From Stenotrophomonas sp. Iso1 (GTDB lineage Bacteria; Pseudomonadota; Gammaproteobacteria; Xanthomonadales; Xanthomonadaceae): a DNA stretch of 64,000 bases. Shown here piece after piece: positions 27,855 through 37,822 of this stretch. The stretch covers positions 124,001 through 188,000 of the forward strand of contig NZ_JAODBT010000004.1 in assembly GCF_027497995.1 (NCBI RefSeq), read 5' to 3'. Each line of letters begins with the position of its first letter. The first letter of the stretch is position 1. Under the pieces are notes generated by a model. That model was given only the letters and a program-made list of their open reading frames with translations. It did no database searches and was not told the DNA's origin. A program made the translations under genes and the position numbers.

Positions 27855-29368
27855 GGCTTGGCGCCCCCCTCACTTGCGCCGTTTTTCGGAGCCGACGTGG
27901 GGCCGGCCGTTGCTACGTTCTGCCAGGAGCCGTCACGGTTGATCTGCCCCCAGCTATGGCGTTTCTTGTTGCGGCTGAGCAGCCAGCCCAGCGTGCCGCT
28001 GAAGCGCCACATTGAATTCATTTGCCGGTAGCCGAAGTTTTCAAGCACGGCGATCACGAACAACCGCAGTTGCTGCGATGGCTTGGTGAACAGGCCGAAC
28101 GAAAGTTCTTCCAGCAACATCGCGTTCACCGACAACAGAATGCCCATGCCCACCGCCGCAGCCAGGAACACCAGGAACACCTCCAGCTGCACCAGGCCGA
28201 TCAGCGCCAGCACAATCATCGAGACGTAGCCCACCACTTCGATCAGCGGCCCAAGGAACTCGAACAGCAGCATGAACGGGAACGCCACCCAGCCCGGCGT
28301 GCCGCCGCGACGGTTGAACATCAAACCGATGTTCGACCACAGGCTCTCGGCCAGGCCGCGCTGCCAGCGCACGCGCTGATTGCGCAGCGATGCGATGTCC
28401 GACGGTGCCTCGGTCCAGCACACCGGGTCAGGCACGAACACGATGCGGTAGTCGCGTTCTTCCTCGCGCAGGTTGCGGTGCAGGCGGATCACCAGATCCA
28501 TGTCTTCGCCGACCGTGTCTACTTTGTAGCCGCCGATGGCGACCACGCGCTCCTTGTAGAACACGCCGAACGCGCCGGAAATGATCAGCAGGGCATTCAT
28601 CGGTGACCAGCCCATGCGCCCAAACAGGAAGGCGCGCAGGTACTCCACCAGCTGGAAGCTGGGCAGCAACTTGTTCGGCAGCCCCACCTCGGACAACATG
28701 CCGTCGGTGACCGTGCAACCGTTGAGCACGCGCACCACGCCGCCACTGGCGACCACGCGACGATCTTCCAGGAACGGACGCACCACTCGCGACAGGCTTT
28801 CCGGTTGCAGGATGCTGTCGGCATCCACCACACAGAACAGCGGATAACGCGCGCAGTTGATGCCAGCGTTGATCGCATCAGCCTTGCCGCCGTTGTCCTT
28901 GTCCACCATGTGCACACGCGGGAAAAGCGCCGACGCATAGACGCCGTGAACCGGCTGCGTTGGCAGTCGCGCGCGATAGGCTTCGGGCACTTTGACCAAG
29001 CCAAATGCCTCGATCAACGCCTCGCGCGTGGCGTCGCTGGAGCCGTCGTTGACCACTACGATTTCAAACTCGGGGTAGCTGGTGCGCAGCAACGAGCGCA
29101 CCGATGACACCACCGAACGGGTCTCGTTGTAGGCCGGCAGAACGATGCTTACCGGCGGTTGATAATCACGCAGTGCCGGCGGCAGGTAGTTGGCGCGGTA
29201 CTCGCGCATGTAACGCACGATCTGGTACGCCGATATGTAATTGAGAAGCAGGTAGGCGAGGTTGATCGCCACGAAGTACGCCATGAAGAACCACTGCATC
29301 GATGCCGCGATCTGGATCCACGGCACGTGTTGCAGGTATTCCACCAGCATCTGCCAATAGCCGCTCAT
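27851..29368 (-). CDS. Family 2 processive glycosyltransferase (PgaC/HAS-like)
   Basis: The 505-residue inner-membrane protein has a GT2 catalytic domain between N-terminal helices (about residues 18-50) and a C-terminal cluster of three or four helices (about 345-450). Motifs are VVNDGSSDATREAL, FCVVDADSILQ (DxD), TVGEDMDL and the processive QRVRWQRG (QxxRW). This is the pattern of hyaluronan, PNAG and cellulose synthases, so it should polymerise and extrude a sugar polymer. The true start at 29368 forms an ATGA overlap with the HEAT gene stop. The sugar donor cannot be told from the sequence. No bcs or complete pga set is present. Confidence 0.9.
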   Translation of the reverse strand: MSGYWQMLVEYLQHVPWIQIAASMQWFFMAYFVAINLAYLLLNYISAYQIVRYMREYRANYLPPALRDYQPPVSIVLPAYNETRSVVSSVRSLLRTSYPEFEIVVVNDGSSDATREALIEAFGLVKVPEAYRARLPTQPVHGVYASALFPRVHMVDKDNGGKADAINAGINCARYPLFCVVDADSILQPESLSRVVRPFLEDRRVVASGGVVRVLNGCTVTDGMLSEVGLPNKLLPSFQLVEYLRAFLFGRMGWSPMNALLIISGAFGVFYKERVVAIGGYKVDTVGEDMDLVIRLHRNLREEERDYRIVFVPDPVCWTEAPSDIASLRNQRVRWQRGLAESLWSNIGLMFNRRGGTPGWVAFPFMLLFEFLGPLIEVVGYVSMIVLALIGLVQLEVFLVFLAAAVGMGILLSVNAMLLEELSFGLFTKPSQQLRLFVIAVLENFGYRQMNSMWRFSGTLGWLLSRNKKRHSWGQINRDGSWQNVATAGPTSAPKNGASEGGAKP

Positions 29369-30426
29369 GCCATGCTCCTCAGCCCGTGCTCGGCCAAAAC
29401 CTGGTCGATGATGTCGCGCCCATAACGGTCGCTCTGGCGCTGCTGCAGCTGCCGCATCGCATCCACGCCCATCCCCGACAACGCCAGCAACGCCTGCGCG
29501 GTTCGGTAACGTACCCACCACACACTGTCGGCCAGCAACGGCTCCAGGCGCGGGCCATCGTCGGCCTCACCGATGCGGCCCAACGCCGTGGCCGCATGCA
29601 TACGCACATGCCAGCGTGACGCGGCCAGAAAACCGATCACGCGCTCGCGATCCTGTTTTTCATTCACCAGCTGCAGGCACACCGAGATGATGTGGTCATC
29701 GACATGCCCATCCAGCAGCTGCCGCACCACTTCGGCCGCGCGCTTGGCATCAATGTCGGCCAGAAAACGCACCAGCTTCACCGTGGTATCGGCATTGGCG
29801 CGCAGCAAGGCATTGCCGATCTCACGCGCGGCGCTGCCATCGACGTTTTCAGCCAGGATGCGCGCCACGCTGCCAGGCACCCAGTCATTACGCTCGACGA
29901 TCATCGGTACAAACATCGACATCGCCCGCGGCGGATCCACCTGCGCCAGTGCGCGAGCCGCGCACAACGAAACGATGGGGCTGCGGTCGCTCAGGAACGG
30001 CGACAACACATCGAACAGCCGCCGGTCATGCAGATGCCCCAAGGCGATGATGGTCATCGCGCGGTCGTGATAGCTGCCGCGCAACATGCGTGGCGCCGCC
30101 GCTTCCAGGCCTACACGCTGGCCCAGCGCTGCCAGACGCCGCGAGTCGGCTTCAGTGAGTGAATCGTGGGCGGCATTCCAGGCTTCAACAAAACCTGCGA
30201 CTTCGTTGTGCTGCAGCCGTCGCCCCTTGTACTCCTCGCCCTCCAGCTCACGCTGGATGACCTGCGTCCAGAACTGTCGGGCCTGGGCGTCGCGCCGCTC
30301 CCGATGTTGCGCGCGGATGCGCAGGATCACGATGATCGCCAGCAGCACAAACGCGAGCAACAGCGTCAGGACTGCGACCCAGCCGGCGACGACCAGTACC
30401 GTTGATTGATTGGATAACGCGTGCAT
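29365..30426 (-). CDS. Membrane-anchored HEAT-repeat protein of the envelope operon
   Basis: The 353-residue protein has one N-terminal membrane helix (about residues 11-36, LVVAGWVAVLTLLLAFVLLA) followed by a cytoplasmic helical-repeat region. HEAT-like units include DRAMTIIALGHLHDRRLFDV, PIVSLCAARALAQVDPPRAM and WHVRMHAATALGRIGEADDG. Being the first gene and overlapping the glycosyltransferase by 4 bp, it probably scaffolds or regulates the synthase, as accessory proteins do in other synthase-dependent systems. No enzymatic motif is seen. The ATG at 30426 has G-rich sequence upstream; a TTG 30 bp further out is a weaker choice. Confidence 0.85.
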   Translation of the reverse strand: MHALSNQSTVLVVAGWVAVLTLLLAFVLLAIIVILRIRAQHRERRDAQARQFWTQVIQRELEGEEYKGRRLQHNEVAGFVEAWNAAHDSLTEADSRRLAALGQRVGLEAAAPRMLRGSYHDRAMTIIALGHLHDRRLFDVLSPFLSDRSPIVSLCAARALAQVDPPRAMSMFVPMIVERNDWVPGSVARILAENVDGSAAREIGNALLRANADTTVKLVRFLADIDAKRAAEVVRQLLDGHVDDHIISVCLQLVNEKQDRERVIGFLAASRWHVRMHAATALGRIGEADDGPRLEPLLADSVWWVRYRTAQALLALSGMGVDAMRQLQQRQSDRYGRDIIDQVLAEHGLRSMA

Positions 30427-30732
30427 CGTACTGCCCCGTTTCCTTCCAATTCCCAAGAACGCGGCTTCCTCGCCGCGTTCCCCCTGTTGGCATCACCGGG
30501 GCACTGATGCCTCGAAATTGTGATGCGTATCGCGTTTTTAAGGGTACGGACATGGAATTGCCACACTTTTCTGATAAGCGGCGCTCGTAAGAGATGATTG
30601 GCAATAAAAACAAATGGTTAGCTCTTGAACCCGGCGCCATTCGTCCCCCGTAGCCCGGCTTCCGTGCGCCGAGTGGTTGACAGCAGCCCAGGCTCGCTAT
30701 GCTCAGGCCTTCCCTTGTCCCCAGGAGGTCCC
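30427..30732. promoter_or_regulatory. Divergent promoter region of the envelope operon and the DUF2059 gene
   Basis: This gap of about 306 bp must drive the five-gene operon leftward and the DUF2059 gene rightward. An AT-richer block lies at about 30520-30620. I see no clear operator, riboswitch or small gene in it. Confidence 0.4.
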
Positions 30733-31257
30733 ATGGCCCACCGTGCTCGCCCTTTCGTCCGGCTCTCACGCCTGCTGCTGACCGCCACCCTGATGCTCGG
30801 CAGCGTTTCCCTGGCAGCGGCCAGCCCCCCTTCGGACAGCGACGTCAATCGCCTGCTCGCCGCCTCGCGCGCGCAGAGCATGCTCGACGCGATGCTGCCG
30901 CAGATGGAGGCCATGCAGGCCCAGCAGTTCGCTCAGCTGGCAGGTGATCAATCACTCACCGCCGAGCAGAAGCAGCAACTGCAGCGCATCCAGCAACGCA
31001 CCTCGCAGACCTTGCGCGAGGCACTGTCGTGGTCGCAGCTGCGGCCGATGTACGTGGATATCTACAAGCAGTCATTCACCAAGGAAGACGTATTGGCGAT
31101 GGCCGAGTTCTACGAGAGCCCGGCTGGACAGAGCCTGCTCGACAAAACCCCGGCGCTGATGCAGAACCTGATGGTGGCGATCCAGCAGAAGGTGAATCCA
31201 CTGCTGACCAGCCTGCAGAAAGATCTGGAGGTCATCGTCGCTGAGAAGCGGAAGTGA
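30733..31257 (+). CDS. Exported DUF2059 domain protein
   Basis: The 174-residue protein has a cleavable signal peptide (SRLLLTATLMLGSVSLAAAS) and a helical DUF2059 domain. The domain includes the characteristic YKQSFTKEDVLAMAEFYESPAGQSLLDKTPALM region (about residues 108-140). The ATG at 30733 has a perfect AGGAGGT just upstream, so longer forms are rejected. The family is periplasmic and of unknown function. It is divergent from the envelope operon but does not obviously belong to it. Confidence 0.88.
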   Translation: MAHRARPFVRLSRLLLTATLMLGSVSLAAASPPSDSDVNRLLAASRAQSMLDAMLPQMEAMQAQQFAQLAGDQSLTAEQKQQLQRIQQRTSQTLREALSWSQLRPMYVDIYKQSFTKEDVLAMAEFYESPAGQSLLDKTPALMQNLMVAIQQKVNPLLTSLQKDLEVIVAEKRK

Positions 31258-31495
31258 GCATGCGGCGCTGAGGACGGGGAAACGGTTGCTCGCCGCTGAC
31301 GCTGCACAGCTTCGGAAGGCGGGCAACCCACTGATCGGCTCAAGAGCACCCAGCCGAACCCTCCTTTTGCCTGCACAAAGGCAGGGAGCCCGTGCCGTCG
31401 CACTTGGAAGCACCCTGCCATTACAGCGCGTCTGTCCCCACTTCCGCATTGCGAAGGGCTGGAGAGAAGTGCGCTCAGCGCGCGGCCGGCCAGGG

Positions 31496-31538
31496 TGAAA
31501 TCCCAGCACCGACGTACATCAACAGCGCTGGGATTTCA
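31496..31538. repeat. Perfect 12-bp inverted repeat in an otherwise empty 411-bp gap
   Basis: The arms TGAAATCCCAGC and GCTGGGATTTCA are separated by 19 nt. They lie in the gap 31258-31668 between the convergent DUF2059 and truC genes. No T-run follows either arm, so it is not a classic terminator. No coding potential is convincing in the gap. Confidence 0.55.
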
Positions 31539-31668
31539 GACCAACCACCATCGGTTGCAATGCGGTTGCAACAACGCCCCTCCCCTTGCGGAAGCGGCTA
31601 CCGGAGGCAGGAAAAGGCAGCTGCGAGGCCACACATTGCAGCGGCTCCCGTATTCGCCTCACTGCTGA

Positions 31669-32418
31669 TCACTCACTCCGGCTTTCCAGCGTCCAGCCAA
31701 ACAGATCCATCGCTTTCTGGAACTCACGGTCCCATGGCGCACTGACCTCCACGCGACCGCCTTCGTGCGGGTGCGGGAAACCCAGGCGTTCGGCGTGCAG
31801 CAACATGCGGTGCACGCCCTGCATGCGGAAGCTGCGGTTGTGCCGGCCATCGCCGTGGCTGGTGTCGCCAATCAGGTGATGGAACAGATGCTTGAGGTGC
31901 CGGCGAATCTGCCGGAAGCGCCCGGTCTGCGGCTGGCAGCGCAACAACGCATAACGCGAGGTGGGAAAGCCGTTCGACTCGATCGCCAACTCGCCGGTCA
32001 GCAGCTTCTGGAAATGCGTGATGGCCTGCTTTTTCACAGGCTTGCCGGGGCCGCCGTCCAGGTCGTGGTCGACGGTGAAGGCCTCTTCAGCCGGCCAACC
32101 GCGGCAGATGGCGAGGTAATCCTTGCTCACCTCACCGCCCATCAATGCCTTGCCCAGCGCACTGGCGGTCTCGCGGTCAAAGGCCAGCAGCAGGCAGCCG
32201 CTGGTGGCACGGTCCAGCCGGTGCACCAGGAAGATCGGCTTGCCCAACTGTTCGCGCAGGCGGTCGGCGAGGAAATCATCCTCACCACGCGCCAGCTTGC
32301 TGTCGTGGACCATCAAACCGGCCGGCTTGTTGACCACTGCCAACCATTGGTCCTGGTACAACAACGGCAACGGCTCGAATACGACGGCTGCTTCCGGGGT
32401 TTCCAGCGCCTGGCTCAT
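31669..32418 (-). CDS. truC: tRNA pseudouridine synthase C-like (TruC)
   Basis: The 249-residue protein has the RluA/TruC catalytic motif [13 protein letters not shown] with the active-site Asp. It starts with [24 protein letters not shown], which matches TruC closely. TruC modifies U65 of certain tRNAs. The start at 32418 makes an ATGA overlap with the ubiB stop, so it is translationally coupled to ubiB. It lacks the S4 RNA-binding domain found in RluC/RluD, which also favours TruC. Confidence 0.85.
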   Translation of the reverse strand: MSQALETPEAAVVFEPLPLLYQDQWLAVVNKPAGLMVHDSKLARGEDDFLADRLREQLGKPIFLVHRLDRATSGCLLLAFDRETASALGKALMGGEVSKDYLAICRGWPAEEAFTVDHDLDGGPGKPVKKQAITHFQKLLTGELAIESNGFPTSRYALLRCQPQTGRFRQIRRHLKHLFHHLIGDTSHGDGRHNRSFRMQGVHRMLLHAERLGFPHPHEGGRVEVSAPWDREFQKAMDLFGWTLESRSE

Positions 32419-34082
32419 CGCCGCAACCATGCCGACGCCAGGGCCAGCACGCCAACGCCACCGGTGATCCACGACCACAGCGGCACCGAAGCCAGTTGTG
32501 GGCCACCGGCCTGCAGGCCATAGAGCAGCGCTGACACCACCACCAGGCCAACGCCGGTCACCGCCGTGATCACACGTCGCTGCATGCGCTTGAGCGTTTC
32601 GTTGAGGCTGACGATGTCCTGCGAACGCATCGCCAGCTCATGCTTGCCTTCCACCTGCTGGCGCAGCCAGCTGTGCAGCAGCGCCGGCATGTCCGGAGCC
32701 TTGGTCATGATTTCCGGCAGGCGCTTGCCCAGCTCTTTCAGCGCGCGACGCGGGCTGTAACGCTCCCGCAGGATGCGTTCGAGTACCGGTTTGGCCACCG
32801 CCCAGATATCCAGTTGCGGATCGAGCTGGCGACCCACGCCTTCGATGTTGAGCAGCGTCTTCTGCAACAGGATCAACTGTGGCTGCAACGTCAGCTGGTA
32901 GCGCTGCGCGGTGCGGAACAACTTCATCAACACTTCGGCCAGCGAAATCTGCGACAGCGGGCGGGTGAAGTACGGCTCGCACACCGCGCGCACGGCAGCT
33001 TCCAGCTCATCAATGCGCACCGTGGCCGGCATCCACTGCGCCTGCAGATGCAGTTCGGCGATGCGGCGGTAATCGCGGTTGAAAATGGCCATGAAGTTCT
33101 CGGCGAGGTAGTACTGATCCTCTTCCGACAGCTGGCCCATGATGCCGAAGTCCAGCGCGATGAAACGCGGGTTGTCGCGGCGCGCCGGGTCGATATCCAC
33201 CCAGATGTTGCCGGCGTGCGCATCGGCGTGGAAGAAGTTGTCGCGGAACACCTGCGTGTAGAACACACGCACGCCCTTGGCCGCCAGCGCCTTGCGGTCG
33301 ATGCCGGCCTCGTCTAGTGCGGCGATGTCATCGGACGGAATGCCCCACACCCGCTCCAATGTCAGCGCGCGTTCGGCGGTGTGGCTCCAGATCACTTCCG
33401 GCACGTACAGGTCGTCGGAGTTCTCCCAGAACCGGCGCAGCACGCTGGCATTGGCGCCTTCGCGCTGCAGGTCCAGCTCGGCAGCCAGCGTGGTTTCGAT
33501 CTCGGCCACCACCTCGCGCGGACGAATTTTGTCGGCACGTGGATGGGTACGTTCGACCAGTGCAGCCAGTGATTTCAGCAGCGCGATGTCGCCGTCGATC
33601 TGCTTTTCGATATCCGGCCGCAGCACCTTGACCACCACTTTGCGGCCATCGTCCAGCGTCGCGGCATGCACCTGGGCGATGGACGCCGAGGCCAGCGGCG
33701 CGGTGTCGAAACTGGCGAATGCTTCGGTGATTGGCAGGCCCAGCGCCTGCTCGACGATACGCAACGCCTGCTCACCGTCGAACGGCTTGACCCGGTCCTG
33801 CAGCAAGGTCAGCTCGGCAGCGACATCCGGCGGCACCAGGTCGCGGCGAGTGGAGAGAATCTGCCCGAACTTGACGAAGATCGGGCCCAGCTCCTGCAAT
33901 GCCAGGCGCAAACGCGCACCGCGCGATTGCGAAGCGATGCTGGCGCTGGCTCGCGGTACAAACGGCTTGGCGACACGCAACCAGCGCCCCACGGGGGTGC
34001 CGTCGAGCAGGTCATCCAGGCGATAACGCAATATCACCCGGCCGATGCGGCTGGCGCGGAACATGGCACGGGTTGCCTTCAT
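32415..34082 (-). CDS. ubiB: Ubiquinone biosynthesis ABC1/ADCK-type atypical kinase UbiB
   Basis: The 555-residue protein has the UbiB-specific KxGQ motif ([16 protein letters not shown]) and the Ala-rich nucleotide loop [27 protein letters not shown] and ALDFGIMGQ form the catalytic region. Two C-terminal membrane helices are at about residues 500-550. UbiB helps extract or present hydrophobic coenzyme Q intermediates through its ATPase activity. It overlaps ubiJ upstream by 4 bp and truC downstream by 4 bp. Confidence 0.96.
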   Translation of the reverse strand: MKATRAMFRASRIGRVILRYRLDDLLDGTPVGRWLRVAKPFVPRASASIASQSRGARLRLALQELGPIFVKFGQILSTRRDLVPPDVAAELTLLQDRVKPFDGEQALRIVEQALGLPITEAFASFDTAPLASASIAQVHAATLDDGRKVVVKVLRPDIEKQIDGDIALLKSLAALVERTHPRADKIRPREVVAEIETTLAAELDLQREGANASVLRRFWENSDDLYVPEVIWSHTAERALTLERVWGIPSDDIAALDEAGIDRKALAAKGVRVFYTQVFRDNFFHADAHAGNIWVDIDPARRDNPRFIALDFGIMGQLSEEDQYYLAENFMAIFNRDYRRIAELHLQAQWMPATVRIDELEAAVRAVCEPYFTRPLSQISLAEVLMKLFRTAQRYQLTLQPQLILLQKTLLNIEGVGRQLDPQLDIWAVAKPVLERILRERYSPRRALKELGKRLPEIMTKAPDMPALLHSWLRQQVEGKHELAMRSQDIVSLNETLKRMQRRVITAVTGVGLVVVSALLYGLQAGGPQLASVPLWSWITGGVGVLALASAWLRR

Positions 34083-34738
34083 GCCACGTCTCCCATGCGC
34101 TGGCGCAGGCGCGACACGCGCACGCCCAAACGCTCAACATCATCACGGATCACATCCACATCGTCGTGGAAGGCATCCAGTTCGCCTCGCGCCACCACGT
34201 CACGCGACTCCTCGGTGACGTACTCGGCGGCGCTCTCGGCCAGATCCTTTGCACTGCGGCGGGCCTGGGCCAACGCCGAACGCAAGGTCTGCGCGATCTG
34301 CACGCCCAGCACCTCACCGAATGCCTTGACGAAGGGCTGCTGCCAATCCGGATCAAAGCGGGTGGCCAGCTGCTGCAGGCGCCGCGCCAGCTCGGCATCG
34401 CCCGATACCTTCACCCGGCCCGCCGGCGCCGATGCGCTGCGGCGTGCGTTGGCCATGAACGGCAATTGCGCCAATACGCCGCCCAGGGTGCTGCGCACCG
34501 CGAGGTCTGGCTCCAGCGATGAATCGACCGGGCCGACCGTCAGGCGCTCACCGCTGACGCCAATCTGCATCGCCAAAGACGGCGACTCCAGCGTCAGCGC
34601 AATACGCTGGCCGTCGAGCGAAGCCAAGGCGGTGCGGGTGTCCGGGTCCAGCGCCAGTGCACGGTTGAGCGCCATTTCCAGCGCACGCCCGGCCAGCGGC
34701 TTGATGACATTGAATGGGGAGGGAGACATGCGGGGCAT
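34079..34738 (-). CDS. ubiJ: Ubiquinone biosynthesis accessory factor UbiJ
   Basis: The 219-residue protein has an N-terminal SCP2-like lipid-binding domain (about residues 10-115; [20 protein letters not shown]). A C-terminal coiled region follows ([20 protein letters not shown]). UbiJ is the lipid-binding scaffold of the soluble coenzyme Q complex. Its 4-bp overlap with ubiB supports the assignment. The start is at 34738 or 9 bp inside (MSPSPF). No ubiE lies next to it, unlike in E. coli. Confidence 0.88.
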   Translation of the reverse strand: MPRMSPSPFNVIKPLAGRALEMALNRALALDPDTRTALASLDGQRIALTLESPSLAMQIGVSGERLTVGPVDSSLEPDLAVRSTLGGVLAQLPFMANARRSASAPAGRVKVSGDAELARRLQQLATRFDPDWQQPFVKAFGEVLGVQIAQTLRSALAQARRSAKDLAESAAEYVTEESRDVVARGELDAFHDDVDVIRDDVERLGVRVSRLRQRMGDVA

Positions 34739-35063
34739 TCTACCGAAGCGGGGAACGGGGAGCGGGCAACGGGGGAAGAGCGGTTGTTTTGGCCGATACC
34801 CCGTGAGCCTGCCCGCTACTGCGGTTCACCTTCAAACCGAATGTGATTGCATCCTCGCTACCACCACAAGTTCATTCCCTGTTCCCCAAACCCCGCTCCC
34901 CGCCTTCCATAATCCGTGGCTCATTCGCGCAGCATCACCTGCAATAACTCGCATTCCCGCTTCCCATTCCTCGCCCCCATTCCTCGCCCCCATTCCCCGC
35001 TCCCAAACAACGGTTCATGCTATGCGTACCCACTTCAATGCAATCGGCAGGAGCACACAGGCA
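34739..35063. repeat. Low-complexity intergenic region with a 13-bp tandem repeat
   Basis: Between ubiJ and ddl lies a 325-bp C-rich (plus strand) gap. The unit CATTCCTCGCCCC occurs at 34965-34977 and 34978-34990, with a third diverged copy at 34991-35003. A G-rich counterpart (GGGGAACGGGGAGCGGG) at about 34751-34767 could pair with C-rich parts further right. No gene is seen. The ddl promoter must lie in here. Confidence 0.6.
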
Positions 35064-36164
35064 ATGAGCAAGACCCGCGTTGGCATCATCTTCGGCGGTC
35101 GTTCGGCCGAGCACGAGGTCTCGCTGCAGTCAGCGAAGAACATCCTCGACGCGCTGGACAAGGACACGTTCGACGTCAGCCTGATCGGTATCGACAAACG
35201 GGGCCTGTGGCACCTGTGCGACCCGGCCAGCTTTCTGCTCAATGCTGACGATCCCAAGCGCATCGCGTTGAATACCGCCGGCCCGGTGCTGTCGGTGATT
35301 CCCGGCGCAGAGCACGGCCAGCTGGTCGCGGCCGATGGCCGCGAGCTGCCGCAGGTGGATGTGGTGTTCCCCATCGTGCACGGCACGCTGGGCGAAGACG
35401 GCACCCTGCAGGGCCTGCTGCGTACGCTGAACCTGCCCTTCGCCGGCCCCGGCGTACTGGGTGCCGCCGCTGCGATGGACAAGGACGTGGCCAAGCGCCT
35501 GCTGCGCGATGCCGGCCTGTCGGTCGCGCCATTCGTCTGCCTCAACCGCATCAGTGCTGCCCACACCCACTACGACGCATTGGTCGCCGAGCTGGGCTCA
35601 CCATTGTTCGTGAAACCGGCCAACCAGGGTTCGTCCGTGGGCGTGAGCAAGGTGCGCAATGCCACCGAATACGACACCGCAATGGCGCTGGCGCTGTCCT
35701 TTGACCATAAGGTGCTGGTGGAATCTGCGATCAGCGGCCGCGAGATCGAATGCGCAGTGCTGGGCAATGAGCTGCCTGAAGCCAGCCTCTGTGGTGAAGT
35801 CGTGGTGCATGACGACTTCTACGCGTATGACACCAAATACATCAGCGCCAATGGTGCCGAAACGGTGATCCCGGCCGACATCGCTGCCGACGCGCAGGCG
35901 CGCATCCGCGAGATCGCCATCCGTGCCTACCAGGCGCTGGATTGCATCGGCATGGCGCGCGTTGACGTGTTCCTCACCACCGCAGGCGACGTGGTGATCA
36001 ACGAACTGAACACCCTGCCCGGCTTCACCAAGATCAGCATGTATCCCAAGCTGTGGGGCGCCACCGGGCTGGATTACACCTCGTTGATCACCCGCCTGAT
36101 CGAGCTGGCGCTGGAGCGCCATGCGGCCGACAAGGCGCTGCGCAGCTCCATCACCTCGGCCTGA
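35064..36164 (+). CDS. ddl: D-alanine--D-alanine ligase
   Basis: The 366-residue ATP-grasp enzyme joins two D-alanines for peptidoglycan precursors. It starts [20 protein letters not shown], with [34 protein letters not shown] and [11 protein letters not shown] as family blocks. The ATG at 35064 follows AGGAG at about 14 nt and starts at the conserved position; the much longer upstream frame is not coding. It stands outside the main mur-fts cluster, so it is the DdlA-type copy or the only copy; that cannot be told here. Confidence 0.95.
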   Translation: MSKTRVGIIFGGRSAEHEVSLQSAKNILDALDKDTFDVSLIGIDKRGLWHLCDPASFLLNADDPKRIALNTAGPVLSVIPGAEHGQLVAADGRELPQVDVVFPIVHGTLGEDGTLQGLLRTLNLPFAGPGVLGAAAAMDKDVAKRLLRDAGLSVAPFVCLNRISAAHTHYDALVAELGSPLFVKPANQGSSVGVSKVRNATEYDTAMALALSFDHKVLVESAISGREIECAVLGNELPEASLCGEVVVHDDFYAYDTKYISANGAETVIPADIAADAQARIREIAIRAYQALDCIGMARVDVFLTTAGDVVINELNTLPGFTKISMYPKLWGATGLDYTSLITRLIELALERHAADKALRSSITSA

Positions 36165-36180
36165 TTACTGCGTGATTCAA

Positions 36181-36224
36181 AAAACAACGGCCCGCCCTGG
36201 TTTCCCAGGGCGGGCCGTGTTGTT
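36181..36224. terminator. Bidirectional terminator between ddl and the DUF1328 gene
   Basis: A 14-bp perfect stem (ACGGCCCGCCCTGG / CCAGGGCGGGCCGT, 36187-36200 and 36205-36218) has a TTTC loop. On the minus strand it is followed by GTTGTTTTTTG, a strong U-tract. On the plus strand GTTGTT follows. Confidence 0.9.
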
Positions 36225-36264
36225 GCCGACGCCGCTCAATGAATCATGCGGCGATTTGCTTGTC

Positions 36265-36420
36265 CTAGCCCTTCTTGCGGAACAGCGAGATCACCGCAAG
36301 GATCAGGAACACGACGAACAGGATCCAGGCAATGTTGCTTGCAGCGCCAGCGATACCGCTGAAGCCGAGCACGGCAGCGATGATGGCGATGACGAAGAAG
36401 ACTACGGCGTAATGCAGCAT
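36265..36420 (-). CDS. Small DUF1328 membrane protein
   Basis: The 51-residue protein ([20 protein letters not shown]...) has two short hydrophobic segments around [11 protein letters not shown]. It matches the DUF1328/YtjA family of tiny inner-membrane proteins, often linked to envelope stress but of unknown function. The ATG at 36420 has GAGGTTGCC upstream and fits the family length; the longer frame adds an unconserved polar stretch. It is a monocistronic gene ended by the strong hairpin at 36187-36218. Confidence 0.9.
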   Translation of the reverse strand: MLHYAVVFFVIAIIAAVLGFSGIAGAASNIAWILFVVFLILAVISLFRKKG

Positions 36421-36608
36421 GGCAACCTCACTGGGTGAATGTCCGGGGTCCAGTCTGCGGGTCGGAGCATCAGCAGGAAGTGATGACATGTGATGACGTG
36501 TTCAGATGCCACGGGCGACCGCAACCTCCGCCAAGACCCCTGCCCCCGTTTGCGGGGTAAGAACGGCTCTTTGTGCAACGGCGGTTGGGTGACAGCAGCC
36601 TTTCCGCC

Positions 36609-37610
36609 TTATGCCTTCCCGTCCATCGCACTTTGCCGCAGCCTGCGCAGACCTTCCTCGATCGACACCTTCGGCACGTAACCAAAATCGCGCCGCGCCG
36701 GCTCCATCGAGTACCAGTGCGGCGTACACAACTGCTCGGCGAGAAAACGCGTCATTGGCGGCTCACCACGCAGGCGCAGCACCGGCCAGAGCTTCTCGCA
36801 GAGCGCTCCAATGCGGTATGCCGCCTTGAACGAAATCGACTTCTCCACCGCCGGCGCACCCACTGCCGCCAACAACCGGTTGAGCAGCTCGCGCATCGGC
36901 AGCGGCTCGCCATTGGAGATGAAGTAGGCCTTGCCGGCACAGGCCGCGCCGATCACCAGGTGATCGAACGCATCAAAGTGCGCCTGTGCGGCGTTGTCGA
37001 TGAAGGTGGTGTCCACTTTGTTGCTGCCGTCTCCCACAAACCGCAGGCGGCCGGCATGCGCCCGCTGCGCCAAGCGCGGCACCAGCTGGTTGTCACCAGG
37101 CCCCCAGATCAGGCGCGGCCGCAGTGCCACGGTGGCCAGTTCAGCATCGTTGGCAGCCAGCACGTCCTGTTCGGCGATGGTCTTGGTGGCCGCATACGGC
37201 GCTTGGAAATCGGCTCCGTATGGCACCTCGTCAGCGCCCAGGCCTTCCACGGGATGGGTGGCACGGTGGGTCACGCTGGGAGTGGAGGTGTAGACCAGAC
37301 GGCCCACGCCATGGGCGCGGCAGGCCGCCAATACGTTGCGGGTGCCCACCACGTTGGCCTGGAAATAGCTGTCATAGCTGCCCCAGGCGCCCGCCTTGGC
37401 CGCATTGTGGAATACCGCACCCACGCCGGCTGTTGCGTGGTGCACGGCATTGGCATCGGCCAGGTCGCCCTGTATCTGCCCCACCCCCAATGCCTGCAGC
37501 GCCGGATAGTGACCACGGTTGAAGCTGAGCACCTCATGCCCGCGCTCCACCAAGCCACGGCAAAGCGCCTGCCCCAGAAAACCACCACCGCCGGTGACGA
37601 GAATTTTCAT
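36609..37610 (-). CDS. oleD: 2-alkyl-3-oxoalkanoate reductase OleD
   Basis: The 333-residue short-chain/epimerase-fold enzyme has the NAD(P) motif [16 protein letters not shown]. It carries TSTPSVTH, and the YxxxK pair lies in [12 protein letters not shown]. In long-chain olefin synthesis OleD reduces the 2-alkyl-3-ketoacid made by OleA to the beta-hydroxy acid used by OleC. The ATG at 37610 ([10 protein letters not shown]) fits the family. oleC lies 212 bp upstream, and oleB and oleA are further upstream in the same direction, which secures the assignment. Confidence 0.93.
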   Translation of the reverse strand: MKILVTGGGGFLGQALCRGLVERGHEVLSFNRGHYPALQALGVGQIQGDLADANAVHHATAGVGAVFHNAAKAGAWGSYDSYFQANVVGTRNVLAACRAHGVGRLVYTSTPSVTHRATHPVEGLGADEVPYGADFQAPYAATKTIAEQDVLAANDAELATVALRPRLIWGPGDNQLVPRLAQRAHAGRLRFVGDGSNKVDTTFIDNAAQAHFDAFDHLVIGAACAGKAYFISNGEPLPMRELLNRLLAAVGAPAVEKSISFKAAYRIGALCEKLWPVLRLRGEPPMTRFLAEQLCTPHWYSMEPARRDFGYVPKVSIEEGLRRLRQSAMDGKA

Positions 37611-37822
37611 GTAATCGATAGTCTCCACGCTGGCCCCTGCGCCAGCACTTTCGGACGCAAGTATCGCAGCAGCGGTACTTCAAGGACCGGGCTTTTCGTT
37701 CATGCGCGGTGGTTGCTGGGCAGGAGCGTGGACAGCGCTTCCATCCCGGGCTCACCTTGGCTGCGGATCAAGGCGAGGGTTGTTGTTGATCTGCGATGCA
37801 ATCCCACGCAGCACTCTCACCG

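Noticed and set aside
33666-35063. Long upstream extension of the ddl frame
   Set aside because: It is antisense to ubiB and ubiJ, and the family-conserved start with a ribosome site is at 35064.
36543-36556. CCCCG-TTTG-CGGGG hairpin downstream of oleD
   Set aside because: Short stem and no T-run; too weak to call a terminator.
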